Origin: Leadbetterella sp040829825
GTDB taxonomy: Bacteria; Bacteroidota; Bacteroidia; Cytophagales; Spirosomataceae
DNA length: 64,000 bases
Reading direction: 5' to 3' (one strand)
Assembly (NCBI RefSeq): GCF_040829825.1
Contig: NZ_JBFOLH010000015.1
The stretch's first letter is position 1. Each line of letters begins with the position of its first letter. Below are positions 40,667 through 49,164 of this stretch, in pieces. Both the position numbers and the translations under genes were made by a program. Under the pieces are notes generated by a model. It made no database searches and was not told the origin of the DNA. It saw nothing but the letters and a program-made list of their open reading frames with translations.

Positions 40667-42283
40667 TTATTTTTTGATCACCAGCCTGCCCGAATACATT
40701 TTTCCTTCGTGCATGACCGATATGTTATACACCCCGTCGTCAAGATCCTGCAGGTTCAGCCGGGCTTTTTCCATATCCCTGCGGATCACCCTTCCCCAAT
40801 TGTCGGTGACCGTGACCTTTTCGGTATCCGGAAGCAGCCGGCCGTTGAGGGCGATCGAGAGCTCACGGGAGGAAGCCAGCGGATTGGGGTAGGCAAGGAT
40901 CTGCAGGTTTTCAGGCGCATTGGCCATGACAATGTAATCGCGGTAGGCAATGGCCCGGGCCCTGGTATAGCTGGGAATACCGTAGCCGTATTCATTGTCG
41001 GGTGTAAGGTAACGGTCAGCCGACCGGATCAGGATATCCCGCAGCTGCAGGGCCGTGAGGGTAGGGAACTGTTGCCGCAGCCCGGCCATAAAACCGGCTA
41101 TCAGCGGTCCGGAATACGAGGTTCCGTTACCGGTGTATACCGATGAGCCGGAATTGCTCAGGGCTGTAGCCTGGCCCATGGCGCTCACGTCGGGTTTTAT
41201 CCGGCCGTCAGCCGAGGGCCCGAAAGAGCTGAAAGCGGCTTTTTGCCGGCCGGCGTTTACCGCTCCTACCGCTATAACGTATTCGGCATCGGCCGGTGTA
41301 CAGATGTATCTCCATTTGTCGTTGCCTTCATTTCCTGCCGAATTTACCACAATCATTCCCGTACGGGTGGCATAGTCTGCTCCCCGGGCAATGATAGTGG
41401 TTTTACCGTCCATTTGCTGATAGGTATAGTTCTGGGTGGTATCTATAAATTCATAATAGCCCAGGGAAGTATTGATCACGTCAGCGCCGAGGCTGTCGGC
41501 GTGTTCTGCTGCCAGCACCCAATACACTTCTTCTATTTTGGATTCGTTGTATTCCAGGGCATCTTCGGTAACATAGAGGGCCACATCTGCTTCGGGGGCG
41601 GTTCCGGAGAGCTTTCCGGGAATAGAACCGGCAATGATGCTCAGTACATTGGTGCCGTGTGCGTTGTCGCGGTAAACGTCAGGGGTATCGTATACATAAT
41701 TGTAGGTATGTTTGATTTTATTGCTGCTCCGGAGGTGAGCAAATGCATCTGCGGTGTTAACTCCCGGGAAACCGGCGTCCATGACGGCCACCAGCACCCC
41801 TCTTCCGCGGTACCCGCTGGTATGCATGGTGTCAGCGCCCAGCATCCTGATCTGGGTGGCAGAGCTGCCGTAATCTACCGGTGGGGGCAGGTCGAATTTG
41901 GAACGGAGGCGGGCATATTTCCCGAGCGAAATGTCACCCCGGATGTCTGCATTGCCCTCAATACCCTTCACAAAGGGCAGGGCTTTCAGGGTATTCGTGC
42001 GGGCGGTGTCGCCTTCTACCAGCACGGCATTCAGCCATTTCGATTTCCCGATCACCCGGAAGCCGGCCTTACGGATCTCTGTAAGGTAAGTGGCAGAAAC
42101 CGGGAGGTCTTTGCCGGTAACGACAATATGCTGACTGGTTCTCCTGATGAGAGAACGTTCGGATAAGAAAGTCTCAGGAGCAAGGTTTTCAGAACCTGCT
42201 TTGTCTTTTAAGTAAACAAAATACTTTGCCTGGCCCTGAACAAGCAAGGGCATAAGCAGTAAGCAGGAAAAAAAATTACGCAT
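40667..42283 (-). CDS. Subtilisin-like S8 peptidase with T9SS sorting domain
   Basis: A 538-residue secreted protease. The signal peptide (1-18) is followed by a pro-region, the S8 domain with Asp169 (AVMDAGFPG), His209 (NAHGTNVLS), oxyanion Asn318 (NSAGNEGN) and Ser389 (NGTSYSGP), and a Por secretion tail (about 462-538; ILAYPNPLASS ... GVYNISVMHEGKMYSGRLVIKK in outline). Export is by the type IX pathway and the protein is likely cell-surface or released. No other T9SS gene is in the window. Full-length and intact. Confidence 0.92.
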   Translation of the reverse strand: MRNFFSCLLLMPLLVQGQAKYFVYLKDKAGSENLAPETFLSERSLIRRTSQHIVVTGKDLPVSATYLTEIRKAGFRVIGKSKWLNAVLVEGDTARTNTLKALPFVKGIEGNADIRGDISLGKYARLRSKFDLPPPVDYGSSATQIRMLGADTMHTSGYRGRGVLVAVMDAGFPGVNTADAFAHLRSSNKIKHTYNYVYDTPDVYRDNAHGTNVLSIIAGSIPGKLSGTAPEADVALYVTEDALEYNESKIEEVYWVLAAEHADSLGADVINTSLGYYEFIDTTQNYTYQQMDGKTTIIARGADYATRTGMIVVNSAGNEGNDKWRYICTPADAEYVIAVGAVNAGRQKAAFSSFGPSADGRIKPDVSAMGQATALSNSGSSVYTGNGTSYSGPLIAGFMAGLRQQFPTLTALQLRDILIRSADRYLTPDNEYGYGIPSYTRARAIAYRDYIVMANAPENLQILAYPNPLASSRELSIALNGRLLPDTEKVTVTDNWGRVIRRDMEKARLNLQDLDDGVYNISVMHEGKMYSGRLVIKK

Positions 42284-42364
42284 GATACAGAATAACCTAT
42301 ATCAAATATACGTAAAGTCAGGTAGAACACAATACAGCTTAAAGTAAATCTTCAGGGAATACGC

Positions 42365-42499
42365 TTAGAAATTAAGGTTGAAAATTCCGATAAGTACCAA
42401 AGCTGAAAGCACGATGATGTTTAAAATTTTGAACCAGCGATATTCTACAATGGAGGTGCTGGCTTTCGCCTTGTGATAATTTAATTGCACATTTTTCAT
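42365..42499 (-). CDS. Small single-helix membrane protein
   Basis: A 44-residue protein, MKNVQLNYHKAKA at the start, with one membrane helix at about 24-43 (KILNIIVLSALVLIGIF). It falls below common size cut-offs. Its Bacteroidota-like codon use and well-placed stop support it, but no homologue family is recalled. It lies 81 bp downstream of the subtilase gene end and 177 bp from hisG, which is divergent. Confidence 0.5.
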   Translation of the reverse strand: MKNVQLNYHKAKASTSIVEYRWFKILNIIVLSALVLIGIFNLNF

Positions 42500-42676
42500 T
42501 TTTTTATAAGGGTTAAGTAAGGAAAAACCGGGGCACTTTCGGTTATGATTTTTTTGATATGAACTTGTAGTTCCTTTAGAAAAAGCACCGGAAATTTCAA
42601 TTCGGCAATAATATTAAAGAATCTACAATTTATTTACAAGAGATAAGGCTAATTTTGTGCCAATTTGTGAGAATTA
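42500..42676 (+). promoter_or_regulatory. hisG upstream region with -7 element
   Basis: TAATTTTG at 42650-42657 is a perfect TAnnTTTG, 19 bp before the hisG start. A short dyad, AACCG-N9-CGGTT followed by a T-run, occurs near 42526-42556. No histidine leader peptide or T-box-like structure is visible. Confidence 0.4.
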
Positions 42677-43537
42677 ATGAATAAAACGGTAAAAATAGCT
42701 ATCCAGAAGTCGGGAAGACTCAGTGAAGATTCGCTGAATCTCTTTAAGGAATGCGGGATCAAGGTGGAAATCGGGAAAGGCCGGCTGAGGTCGGTTTCGT
42801 CTAATTTCCCGGCTGAATTCCTTTTCCTGCGCGACGACGACATCCCGGGCTATGTGGAAGACGGAGTGGCTGACCTGGGGATAGTGGGGGAGAACGTCCT
42901 GGTAGAATCGGGTAAAAAAGTTGATGTGGTAAAGGCGCTGGGTTTTTCAAAATGCCGGCTTTCTATTGCCGTTTCAAGAGAACGCGATTTTGTACTTCCC
43001 GAAGATCTGAACGGGAAGAGCATCGCCACGTCTTATCCCCGTATCCTGGGCGATTACCTGGATAAGCATGGTATTACGGCCCATATCCATGAGATCAGCG
43101 GCTCAGTGGAGATTGCCCCTTCTATCGGGCTGGCCGATGCCATCTGTGATATTGTGAGCTCGGGCAGCACCCTGCTCAGCAACGGCTTGAAAGAGCTGGA
43201 AAGCATTTTCCGCTCCGAGGCTGTGCTGATCGCCAATCCCGGCCTGGACCCCGATAAGCAGACCATCCTGGATAAGCTCCTGTTCCGGATAGCTTCGGTT
43301 CAGACCGCCAAAGATCATAAATATGTATTGCTGAATGCGCCAAACGATAAGCTGGACGCCATTACGGCCATTTTATCCGGCATGAAAAGCCCCACCGTGA
43401 TGCCCCTGGCCATAGAAGGCTGGAGCTCGGTGCATTCGGTGCTGAAAGAAAGTGATTTCTGGGAGAAAATCGAGTCGCTGAAAGATGCCGGGGCGCAGGG
43501 TATCCTGGTTATTCCAATTGAAAAAATGGTATTGTAA
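42677..43537 (+). CDS. hisG: ATP phosphoribosyltransferase (long form)
   Basis: A 286-residue HisG: MNKTVKIAIQKSGRLSEDS start, GVADLGIVGENVLVE, EIAPSIGLADAICDIVSSGSTLL and a C-terminal ACT-like regulatory domain (about 210-286). It catalyses the first step of histidine synthesis and is feedback inhibited by histidine via the C-terminal domain. It is followed by hisD after 1 bp, so the two form the start of a his operon, although no more his genes follow here. Confidence 0.95.
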   Translation: MNKTVKIAIQKSGRLSEDSLNLFKECGIKVEIGKGRLRSVSSNFPAEFLFLRDDDIPGYVEDGVADLGIVGENVLVESGKKVDVVKALGFSKCRLSIAVSRERDFVLPEDLNGKSIATSYPRILGDYLDKHGITAHIHEISGSVEIAPSIGLADAICDIVSSGSTLLSNGLKELESIFRSEAVLIANPGLDPDKQTILDKLLFRIASVQTAKDHKYVLLNAPNDKLDAITAILSGMKSPTVMPLAIEGWSSVHSVLKESDFWEKIESLKDAGAQGILVIPIEKMVL

Positions 43538-43538
43538 G

Positions 43539-44798
43539 ATGCAGGTATACAAATATCCGTCTCCGCAGGAGGCTGCTGAAATTATCAGGCGGCCGGTTTT
43601 AGACCTGGGTGAAATAGAAAGCCGGGTGAGGCCCGTCCTGGAAGAGGTGAAGCACCGGGGTGATTTTGCTTTAAAGAAATTTGCCCTGGATTTTGACAAT
43701 ATGCTGATCGATGATTTTGAGGTTTCTGAACAGGAGCTTTTAACTGCCGCTGACAGCCTGGATCCTGAACTGAAAGAGGCCATAGACCTGGCGTACGATA
43801 ACATTTACAGGTTTCATCAGTCGCAAATGCGGGCAGAAGACAGGGTAGAAACGATGCCGGGAGTTACCTGCTGGCGGAAGCCGGTGGGGATTGAGAAAGT
43901 AGGTATTTATATTCCGGGTGGAACCGCCCCGCTTTTTTCCACGGTGCTGATGCTGGGCATCCCGGCCTCTATTGCCGGGTGTAAGGAAATTGTGCTTTGC
44001 TCGCCCGGGAATCATCCGGCCATTTATTATTGTGCTTTAAAATGCAATGTGACCCGGGTTTTCAGAATAGGCGGCGCCCAGGCCATAGCGGCTATGGCTT
44101 ACGGAACGGAAAGCGTACCGAAGGTCCATAAGATATTCGGCCCCGGAAACCAGTATGTAACGGCGGCGAAGCAGCTCGTAACCCAGTCGGGAGTAGCGAT
44201 AGATATGCCGGCAGGCCCTTCAGAAGTAGCTGTTCTGGCCGATGAAACGGCTCATCCGGCTTTTGTGGCGGCTGACCTGCTCTCCCAGGCAGAGCACGGG
44301 AAAGACAGCCAGGTATTGCTGGTTTCTACTTCCGGAAAACTGATAGACGAAACCCTTACTGAGGTACAGCGACAGCTGGATCTGCTGCCCCGGAAGGATA
44401 TGGCGGAGGGTGCCCTGGAAAACTCAAGAGCGGTGCTGGTAGAAAATACAGACCAGGCCATGCAGCTGCTGAACAGCTATGCTCCCGAGCACCTGATCCT
44501 GGCCGTGAAAAACCCGGAGGAGGCAGGAGAAAAGGTGCTGAATGCCGGGTCGGTATTTTTAGGACATTATACCCCCGAGTCTTGCGGCGATTATGCTTCG
44601 GGTACCAACCACACGCTGCCTACCAACGGTTATGCAAGAGCCTACAGCGGGGTATCGGTTGACAGCTTTGTGAAGAAAATCACCTACCAGCAGATTACGC
44701 ACGATGGACTGAGAGGGATAGGCCAGACTGTAATGAAGATGGCCGAAGCCGAGCAGCTGGATGCTCATAAGAATGCGGTGGAAGTGCGGTTAAAGTGA
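43539..44798 (+). CDS. hisD: Histidinol dehydrogenase
   Basis: A 419-residue HisD. Motifs: VGIYIPGGTAPLFSTVLM, GPGNQYVTAAKQLV, DMPAGPSEVAVLADE, LLSQAEHGKDSQVLLVS and PTNGYARAYSGVSVDSF. It carries out the last two oxidations to histidine. The start at 43539 (MQVYKYPS) is 1 bp after the hisG stop; an upstream frame that enters hisG is unsupported. Its last 9 bp overlap the convergent stop of the ParE-like toxin gene. Confidence 0.95.
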   Translation: MQVYKYPSPQEAAEIIRRPVLDLGEIESRVRPVLEEVKHRGDFALKKFALDFDNMLIDDFEVSEQELLTAADSLDPELKEAIDLAYDNIYRFHQSQMRAEDRVETMPGVTCWRKPVGIEKVGIYIPGGTAPLFSTVLMLGIPASIAGCKEIVLCSPGNHPAIYYCALKCNVTRVFRIGGAQAIAAMAYGTESVPKVHKIFGPGNQYVTAAKQLVTQSGVAIDMPAGPSEVAVLADETAHPAFVAADLLSQAEHGKDSQVLLVSTSGKLIDETLTEVQRQLDLLPRKDMAEGALENSRAVLVENTDQAMQLLNSYAPEHLILAVKNPEEAGEKVLNAGSVFLGHYTPESCGDYASGTNHTLPTNGYARAYSGVSVDSFVKKITYQQITHDGLRGIGQTVMKMAEAEQLDAHKNAVEVRLK

Positions 44799-45089
44799 GG
44801 TTTTTTCGACTTTTTCAGTGTCCTGGCGACCTATAATACTCATGATTTCCACGGTGGTTTCAACTATCCGATAATATATACTATCTACACCGCAAACGCA
44901 CCGTCGATATCCCGGCTGGATGTAATCTACAGGTTGGAACAGGTAAGGTTGCTTAGCGATAATTTCAAACTGCCCGAAAAATGCATAGAAATACTTATCC
45001 GCCTGTGCCACTCCAAATTTTAGCACACCGAACTGATGAATCCGGATAAGGTCTTCTTTGGCAGTTTCACTGAGCCTATAGCTTGCCAT
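44790..45089 (-). CDS. parE: ParE/RelE superfamily toxin
   Basis: A 99-residue toxin. It shows SETAKEDLIRIHQFGVLKFG at the start, LFQPVDYIQPGYRRCVCGVDSIYYRI in the middle and VEIMSIIGRQD at the end, the ParE pattern. ParE toxins target DNA gyrase, RelE homologues cut mRNA on ribosomes; this one looks ParE-like. It overlaps the antitoxin gene by 14 bp, the usual order antitoxin-toxin. The gene reads into the end of hisD. Confidence 0.85.
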   Translation of the reverse strand: MASYRLSETAKEDLIRIHQFGVLKFGVAQADKYFYAFFGQFEIIAKQPYLFQPVDYIQPGYRRCVCGVDSIYYRIVETTVEIMSIIGRQDTEKVEKTSL

Positions 45090-45315
45090 GGATTCGTAAC
45101 GATTCCTTAGATTGAACCAGTATTTCCTCAGGACTCATGGTTGTAAAACCACCCAGTTCGGCTTTTTTTAGTTTTTCTCTTATCCACTCAGTCTCCCTTG
45201 CCCTCCGTATCAAATCATTGACCAGCTCACTTTTATTTGTATATTCCTTATTTTCAACCTGCATTTTGAGCCACTCATCATTGGGTTTGGTAAGTGTAAT
45301 ACTTTGCCTCGTCAT
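45076..45315 (-). CDS. parD: ParD-like antitoxin
   Basis: A 79-residue antitoxin. The N-terminal ribbon-helix-helix type strand is MTRQSITLTKPNDEWLKMQV, followed by EYTNKSELVNDLIRRAR and a C-terminal toxin-binding helix (REKLKKAELGGF). It should bind its own promoter and block the ParE-like toxin. The pair is intact. Confidence 0.85.
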   Translation of the reverse strand: MTRQSITLTKPNDEWLKMQVENKEYTNKSELVNDLIRRARETEWIREKLKKAELGGFTTMSPEEILVQSKESLRIHGKL

Positions 45316-45662
45316 TTTTTTTTACTTCTTTTGGTGTAAAAATACACCAGAAATGCACCAGGGGCAAGTATTTCTTTAAAAATTGTGTTGAGATCTCTTT
45401 AAACAACTGTAGTGGAACAGCGATCAGGGGAATATCTGTAGCTTTTCCTCAAATTCTCTATTTGTAGTAGTGGTATCATATCCTCCCACCCTTTCAGATT
45501 TATGTTTACGGATGCCTGTATATTCCAGGCTTGCGTTTTCATAACGTTTGAATTTAAAAACGGCATCGTTCATTTTGTTCGAGTTGAACCTAAACACTAG
45601 CCTGAGAGAGACTTTGATGAGACTTTCGTATTGCCTACCATAAAATCTGTCGCCAAAATACT
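45316..45662. other. Gap with possible decayed gene fragment
   Basis: The 347-bp gap between parD and the thiolase gene has no confident gene. On the minus strand a frame is open from inside the thiolase end to a TGA at 45424-45426. It contains SLRLVFRFN (barrel-strand-like) and, from an ATG at 45573, a 49-residue reading frame rich in polar residues. It may be the 3' remnant of an outer-membrane protein; a real small gene is less likely. Confidence 0.3.
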
Positions 45663-46841
45663 CTACACCCTCTCTATGATAATAGCGCTGGCGCCACCGC
45701 CACCGTTACAGATAGCGGCCATGCCTCTGCGGCTGTTCCGGCTTTGAAGCACATTCAGCAGGGTAACGATGATCCGTGCTCCTGAGGCCCCCAGGGGATG
45801 GCCGAGTGCTACGGCGCCGCCGCAAACATTTATTTTTTCTGCCGGGATACCCAATTGTGCAGCAAAGGCCATGGGCACGGCGGCAAAGGCTTCGTTCACT
45901 TCAAAATAGTCGATATCACCGGTTGTCAGCCCGGCTCTTTCCAGAGCTTTGCCGGCGGCCAGCACCGGGGCAGTGGTGAACCATTCCGGGGCCTGGGCGG
46001 CATCGGCAAAGCTCACGATTCTTGCCAGGGGGGTAAAGCCGCGGGCTTCCATTACTTCGCGGGAAACCAGGAGCAAAGCCGCTGCCCCGTCGTTAATGGT
46101 AGACGCATTGGCGGCTGTTACGGTGCCTTCTTTGGTGAAGACGGGTTTTAAAGCGGGTATTTTCTCAAAGTTTACGCGCTTGTATTCTTCGTCTTCCGAT
46201 ACCCGGGTGACGTTTCCTTTTTTGTCTTTGATCTCTACCGGCAGGATTTCTTTCTGAAAGAAGCCGTTTGCCGTATTTTCAGCAGCGAGCGTGTAGGAGT
46301 TTATGGCAAAGGCATCCTGTGCTTCGCGGGTTAAGCCGAACTTTTCAGCCGTAGCATCGGCAAAGCATCCCATGGCTTTTTGCTGGTAAACATCGGTGAG
46401 GCCGTCTTTGGCGAGCCCGTCAATGAGCGTGCCGTTGCCGTACCCGTAACCGTAGCGTGCTTTTTCCAGGTAGAAGGGAATCTGTGACATGTTTTCCATA
46501 CCACCGGCTACCACGGCTCCGTTATCTCCGGTAGCAATGCTGGTGGCGGCCAGCATCACCGATTTCATGCCGGAAGCACATACTTTATTGATCAGTGTGG
46601 CAGGAACCGATGAAGGCAGGCCTGCACCCAATACGACCTGGGTAGCCGGCGCCTGACCCAGGTTAGCCTGCACTACCGAACCGAAATAAAGCTCATCTAC
46701 GGCAGAAGGGTCAAAACCCACGCTTTCAAGGGTACCTTTTACGGCCAGGGCGCCCAGTTCAGTAGCCGGTATGCCGGCAAATACCCCGCCGAAACTCCCG
46801 ATAGGAGTTCTTTTGGCGGCCACGATAAATACGTCTTTCAT
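45663..46841 (-). CDS. Acetyl-CoA C-acetyltransferase (thiolase)
   Basis: A 392-residue type II thiolase: acyl-enzyme Cys88 (NKVCASGMKSVM), GGMENMSQIPF, NEAFAAVPMAFA, GHPLGASGARI with the active His, and CNGGGGASA with the second Cys. It makes or cleaves acetoacetyl-CoA in lipid, ketone or isoprenoid metabolism. The full length and motifs are regular. It is monocistronic here. Confidence 0.93.
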   Translation of the reverse strand: MKDVFIVAAKRTPIGSFGGVFAGIPATELGALAVKGTLESVGFDPSAVDELYFGSVVQANLGQAPATQVVLGAGLPSSVPATLINKVCASGMKSVMLAATSIATGDNGAVVAGGMENMSQIPFYLEKARYGYGYGNGTLIDGLAKDGLTDVYQQKAMGCFADATAEKFGLTREAQDAFAINSYTLAAENTANGFFQKEILPVEIKDKKGNVTRVSEDEEYKRVNFEKIPALKPVFTKEGTVTAANASTINDGAAALLLVSREVMEARGFTPLARIVSFADAAQAPEWFTTAPVLAAGKALERAGLTTGDIDYFEVNEAFAAVPMAFAAQLGIPAEKINVCGGAVALGHPLGASGARIIVTLLNVLQSRNSRRGMAAICNGGGGASAIIIERV

Positions 46842-46956
46842 ACTATAATAGTTCCGAGTGCAAAAGTTCCGGGTAGAGCGTTCCGGACAATATCCGGGCC
46901 AGCGGGCAGTCGCTGATTACTCAAAACCACAGTAATAAAGCAAAGATACGCAATCT

Positions 46957-47379
46957 TTACAAATTTGCCCGTGAAATGGCCTGCTCGGCCAGCTGCAGCA
47001 ATTGTTCGGGATTTTTGAAACCGACGGCATGGTTGACTACCCGTTCGGTGCGCGGATCAATGAACAACAGGGTAGGGTAAACCTGCACTGCATATTTCCT
47101 GCTCAGGCTTACTCCCTCGCCTTTCTCCATGTCAAATTTGACATTGATGAAATTCCGGTTATAATATTCGCCCAATGCCTTATCAGGGAAAACCTGATTC
47201 TGCAATTTTAAACACGGACTGCACCATGTGGTATAGGCATCAAAGAAGATGAGCTTGTTTTCTTCTTTGGCTCTTTTGACCACATCTTTCCACCTGGGTG
47301 ACTCAAAATCAATTCCTCCTGACTGCGCATGCACAAGCTGCCACCCCATTAACAGGATCAGAAAACCAAGTTTTTTCAT
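46957..47379 (-). CDS. Exported thioredoxin-family protein
   Basis: A 140-residue protein with signal peptide (1-19, ending VHAQ) and a thioredoxin-like domain: LIFFDAYTTWCSPCLKLQ (Cys53 and Cys56), then KYAVQVYPTLLFIDP with cis-Pro. It is probably a periplasmic thiol reductase or a DsbD partner. The CSPC site is complete. No partner genes are adjacent. Confidence 0.88.
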   Translation of the reverse strand: MKKLGFLILLMGWQLVHAQSGGIDFESPRWKDVVKRAKEENKLIFFDAYTTWCSPCLKLQNQVFPDKALGEYYNRNFINVKFDMEKGEGVSLSRKYAVQVYPTLLFIDPRTERVVNHAVGFKNPEQLLQLAEQAISRANL

Positions 47380-47435
47380 TCTAAATGTATCAGCGGGTTC
47401 TTCTTCCCGGTTTATAGTATAACGTCAGAGCGGGG

Positions 47436-47771
47436 TTAATCGTATCCTTCGTCGTCATCATTGCGTTTGCCTCCTCCTATCTGCATGGTATCCAGGTCGG
47501 TGTAGCCTCCTGTAGAATCTTCTTCTTCCTCATCATCTTCCGAAATAGCAGCTTCGGTATCGAGGACATTCTTTTTGGCTTTCAGATGGGGCATACGAAG
47601 GAGATAAAATTTGTCTTCAGTCTCGTAAGGAAGGGCCTGCGCGTATTTACCGTCTCTGTCGGTAAACAAAATCAGGCTGGTTTCATACCCGTCAGGATAT
47701 TGTTCCAGAATTTGTTCCTGAAGATGCTCTTCTAATTTCAGGAAGTCTTTGATGACTTTTGGCTTATTCAT
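47436..47771 (-). CDS. Conserved acidic-tail protein
   Basis: A 111-residue protein. The N-terminal half (KPKVIKDFLKLEEHLQEQILEQYP, LILFTDRDGKYAQALPYE) is a compact alpha/beta segment; the C-terminal 45 residues are acidic and low-complexity (SEDDEEEEDS ... NDDDEGYD). Similar small proteins occur in Bacteroidota; function unknown. It stands 57 bp upstream of the thioredoxin gene on the same strand. Confidence 0.7.
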   Translation of the reverse strand: MNKPKVIKDFLKLEEHLQEQILEQYPDGYETSLILFTDRDGKYAQALPYETEDKFYLLRMPHLKAKKNVLDTEAAISEDDEEEEDSTGGYTDLDTMQIGGGKRNDDDEGYD

Positions 47772-47925
47772 TTCTTAATACAATAGTATTATGCGTAGTG
47801 AAAACTATAATGTTTAAAGCGATCCGTTTATATATCGTGCTAACAGTAAAAATATTTTTTTAGTTTTACTTTTTATTTATTTTCTTTCCGAAATATTATT
47901 AAAATTTACGTACAAAAAAACACGA

Positions 47926-48540
47926 ATGAAACCGGTATATAAAGCACACCCCTGGCATGGGATATCCATAGGATCAGAGGCTCCTGAGAAAGTGACCACT
48001 TTTATTGAAATTGTCCCTTCGGATACCATTAAATACGAAATTGATAAAGATTCGGGCTATTTAAAAATAGACCGGCCACAGAAATATTCGAATATCATTC
48101 CTGCGTTATACGGGTTTATTCCCCAGACATATTGCGGTGACCGGGTGGCCGAGATAGCCCGGGGCAACGGAGCGGCAGTGGTGGAAGGCGACGGCGACCC
48201 CCTGGATATCTGCGTGCTTTCAAGTCATAACATTACCAGCGGGAATATCATTCTGCAGTCGCGCCCTATCGGCGGCTTTTGCCTGCTGGATAAGGGGGAA
48301 GCCGATGACAAGATCATTTCGGTGCTGGTGGGCGACCAGATCTATGGTCAGTACAACGACCTCTCTGAGCTTCCCAAAGCGGTGGTAGAACGTTTAAAAC
48401 ATTATTTCCTGACCTATAAGAATCTTCCGGATGAGCCCCAGACCTGCTCTATTGCTTATGAGTACGGTAAGGAACACGCGCACCGGGTGATCCGGAATTC
48501 GATGGAAGATTACCGCGACCTGATCTTCAAGCCGTTTTAA
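47926..48540 (+). CDS. ppa: Inorganic pyrophosphatase
   Basis: A 204-residue family I pyrophosphatase. The active-site motif DGDPLDICVL, the upstream EGDGDP, and IDRPQKYSNIIPALYGFIPQTYCGD are present. It hydrolyses PPi to drive biosynthesis. The N-terminus (MKPVYKAHPWHGISIGSEAP) is that of the Bacteroidota enzymes. It is divergent from the acidic protein gene. The 3' end is followed by the inverted repeat at 48547-48662. Confidence 0.93.
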   Translation: MKPVYKAHPWHGISIGSEAPEKVTTFIEIVPSDTIKYEIDKDSGYLKIDRPQKYSNIIPALYGFIPQTYCGDRVAEIARGNGAAVVEGDGDPLDICVLSSHNITSGNIILQSRPIGGFCLLDKGEADDKIISVLVGDQIYGQYNDLSELPKAVVERLKHYFLTYKNLPDEPQTCSIAYEYGKEHAHRVIRNSMEDYRDLIFKPF

Positions 48541-48546
48541 AGAAAG

Positions 48547-48662
48547 GGTCTTAAAAATCACCAACTGCTGCGTTGTTTTCGGAATTAGGTCTCAGTCACA
48601 TACCGTTAGTATGCTCCTTCGGCCTCATCCTCAACGCCTTGCATTTGGAGGTTTTTAAGACC
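48547..48662. repeat. Imperfect 116-bp inverted repeat
   Basis: The outer arms GGTCTTAAAAA / TTTTTAAGACC and an inner CATAC-CGTTA-GTATG enclose a mostly complementary stem of about 55 bp per arm with several mismatches. The internal AACTGCTGCGTTGTTTTCGG recurs in part near 54786. It lies between the convergent ppa and RES genes. It may act as a terminator, but its size fits a small dispersed palindromic element. Confidence 0.75.
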
Positions 48663-48696
48663 TTTCCGACACATCCGGGCATAAGAAGCCCTTTCG

Positions 48697-49164
48697 TCAA
48701 GGCTTCAGCCGGCCGTCAAAACTCATTTTCCGGCTTGAAGCCACTTTGATTTTTTTTGCATCCGGGTGATACGGATTGATCAGGTAGTTAGACTCCGGAG
48801 GCACAATGCTACTGGGTACCTTCAGAACGGCCGCTTTTCCCTCCATTACAAAATGATCGCCGATATGCTGAGTAGCCGTAACCGGTGGTTTGGCATTCCA
48901 GTTTTCGGGCAGGTCTTTAAGCGTCAGTTCCCGGATAACCACATCATCCGGAATTTCAATCTCTACGTAGTAACGGTCGTCCGGTAAATCTTCACTCAGG
49001 TCAAGATGTACGGAAACTTCCAGGGTAGCCAGCGCCCTTGACTCTGCCGTGTAGACCAGGAAGGTGTTTTTACTGTTCCAGCGGAAGCCCCCGCTCTGGG
49101 CTGCGCCGATCCCTTTCAGGGTATGGGGCAGGTACTTTTCCCGCTCAATTCTGTAGACTTTCAT
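48697..49164 (-). CDS. RES-domain toxin
   Basis: A 155-residue RES protein. Conserved residues: Arg28 (GFRWNS), Tyr38 (FLVYTAES), Glu49 (ATLEV), and Ser118/119 (KVPSSIVP) before NYLINPYHPDA. RES toxins degrade NAD+ and their fold is related to ADP-ribosyltransferases; that activity is known for the family, not shown here. It begins at the antitoxin stop (TGATG, 1-bp overlap), the RES-Xre order. Confidence 0.9.
   Translation of the reverse strand: MKVYRIEREKYLPHTLKGIGAAQSGGFRWNSKNTFLVYTAESRALATLEVSVHLDLSEDLPDDRYYVEIEIPDDVVIRELTLKDLPENWNAKPPVTATQHIGDHFVMEGKAAVLKVPSSIVPPESNYLINPYHPDAKKIKVASSRKMSFDGRLKP

Noticed and set aside
41243..42166. Plus-strand 307-codon frame
   Set aside because: Antisense to the subtilase gene with intact catalytic triad; no domain in the opposite reading.
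43485..43538. Longer hisD start inside hisG
   Set aside because: The additional residues have no HisD similarity, while the start at 43539 gives the usual N-terminus.
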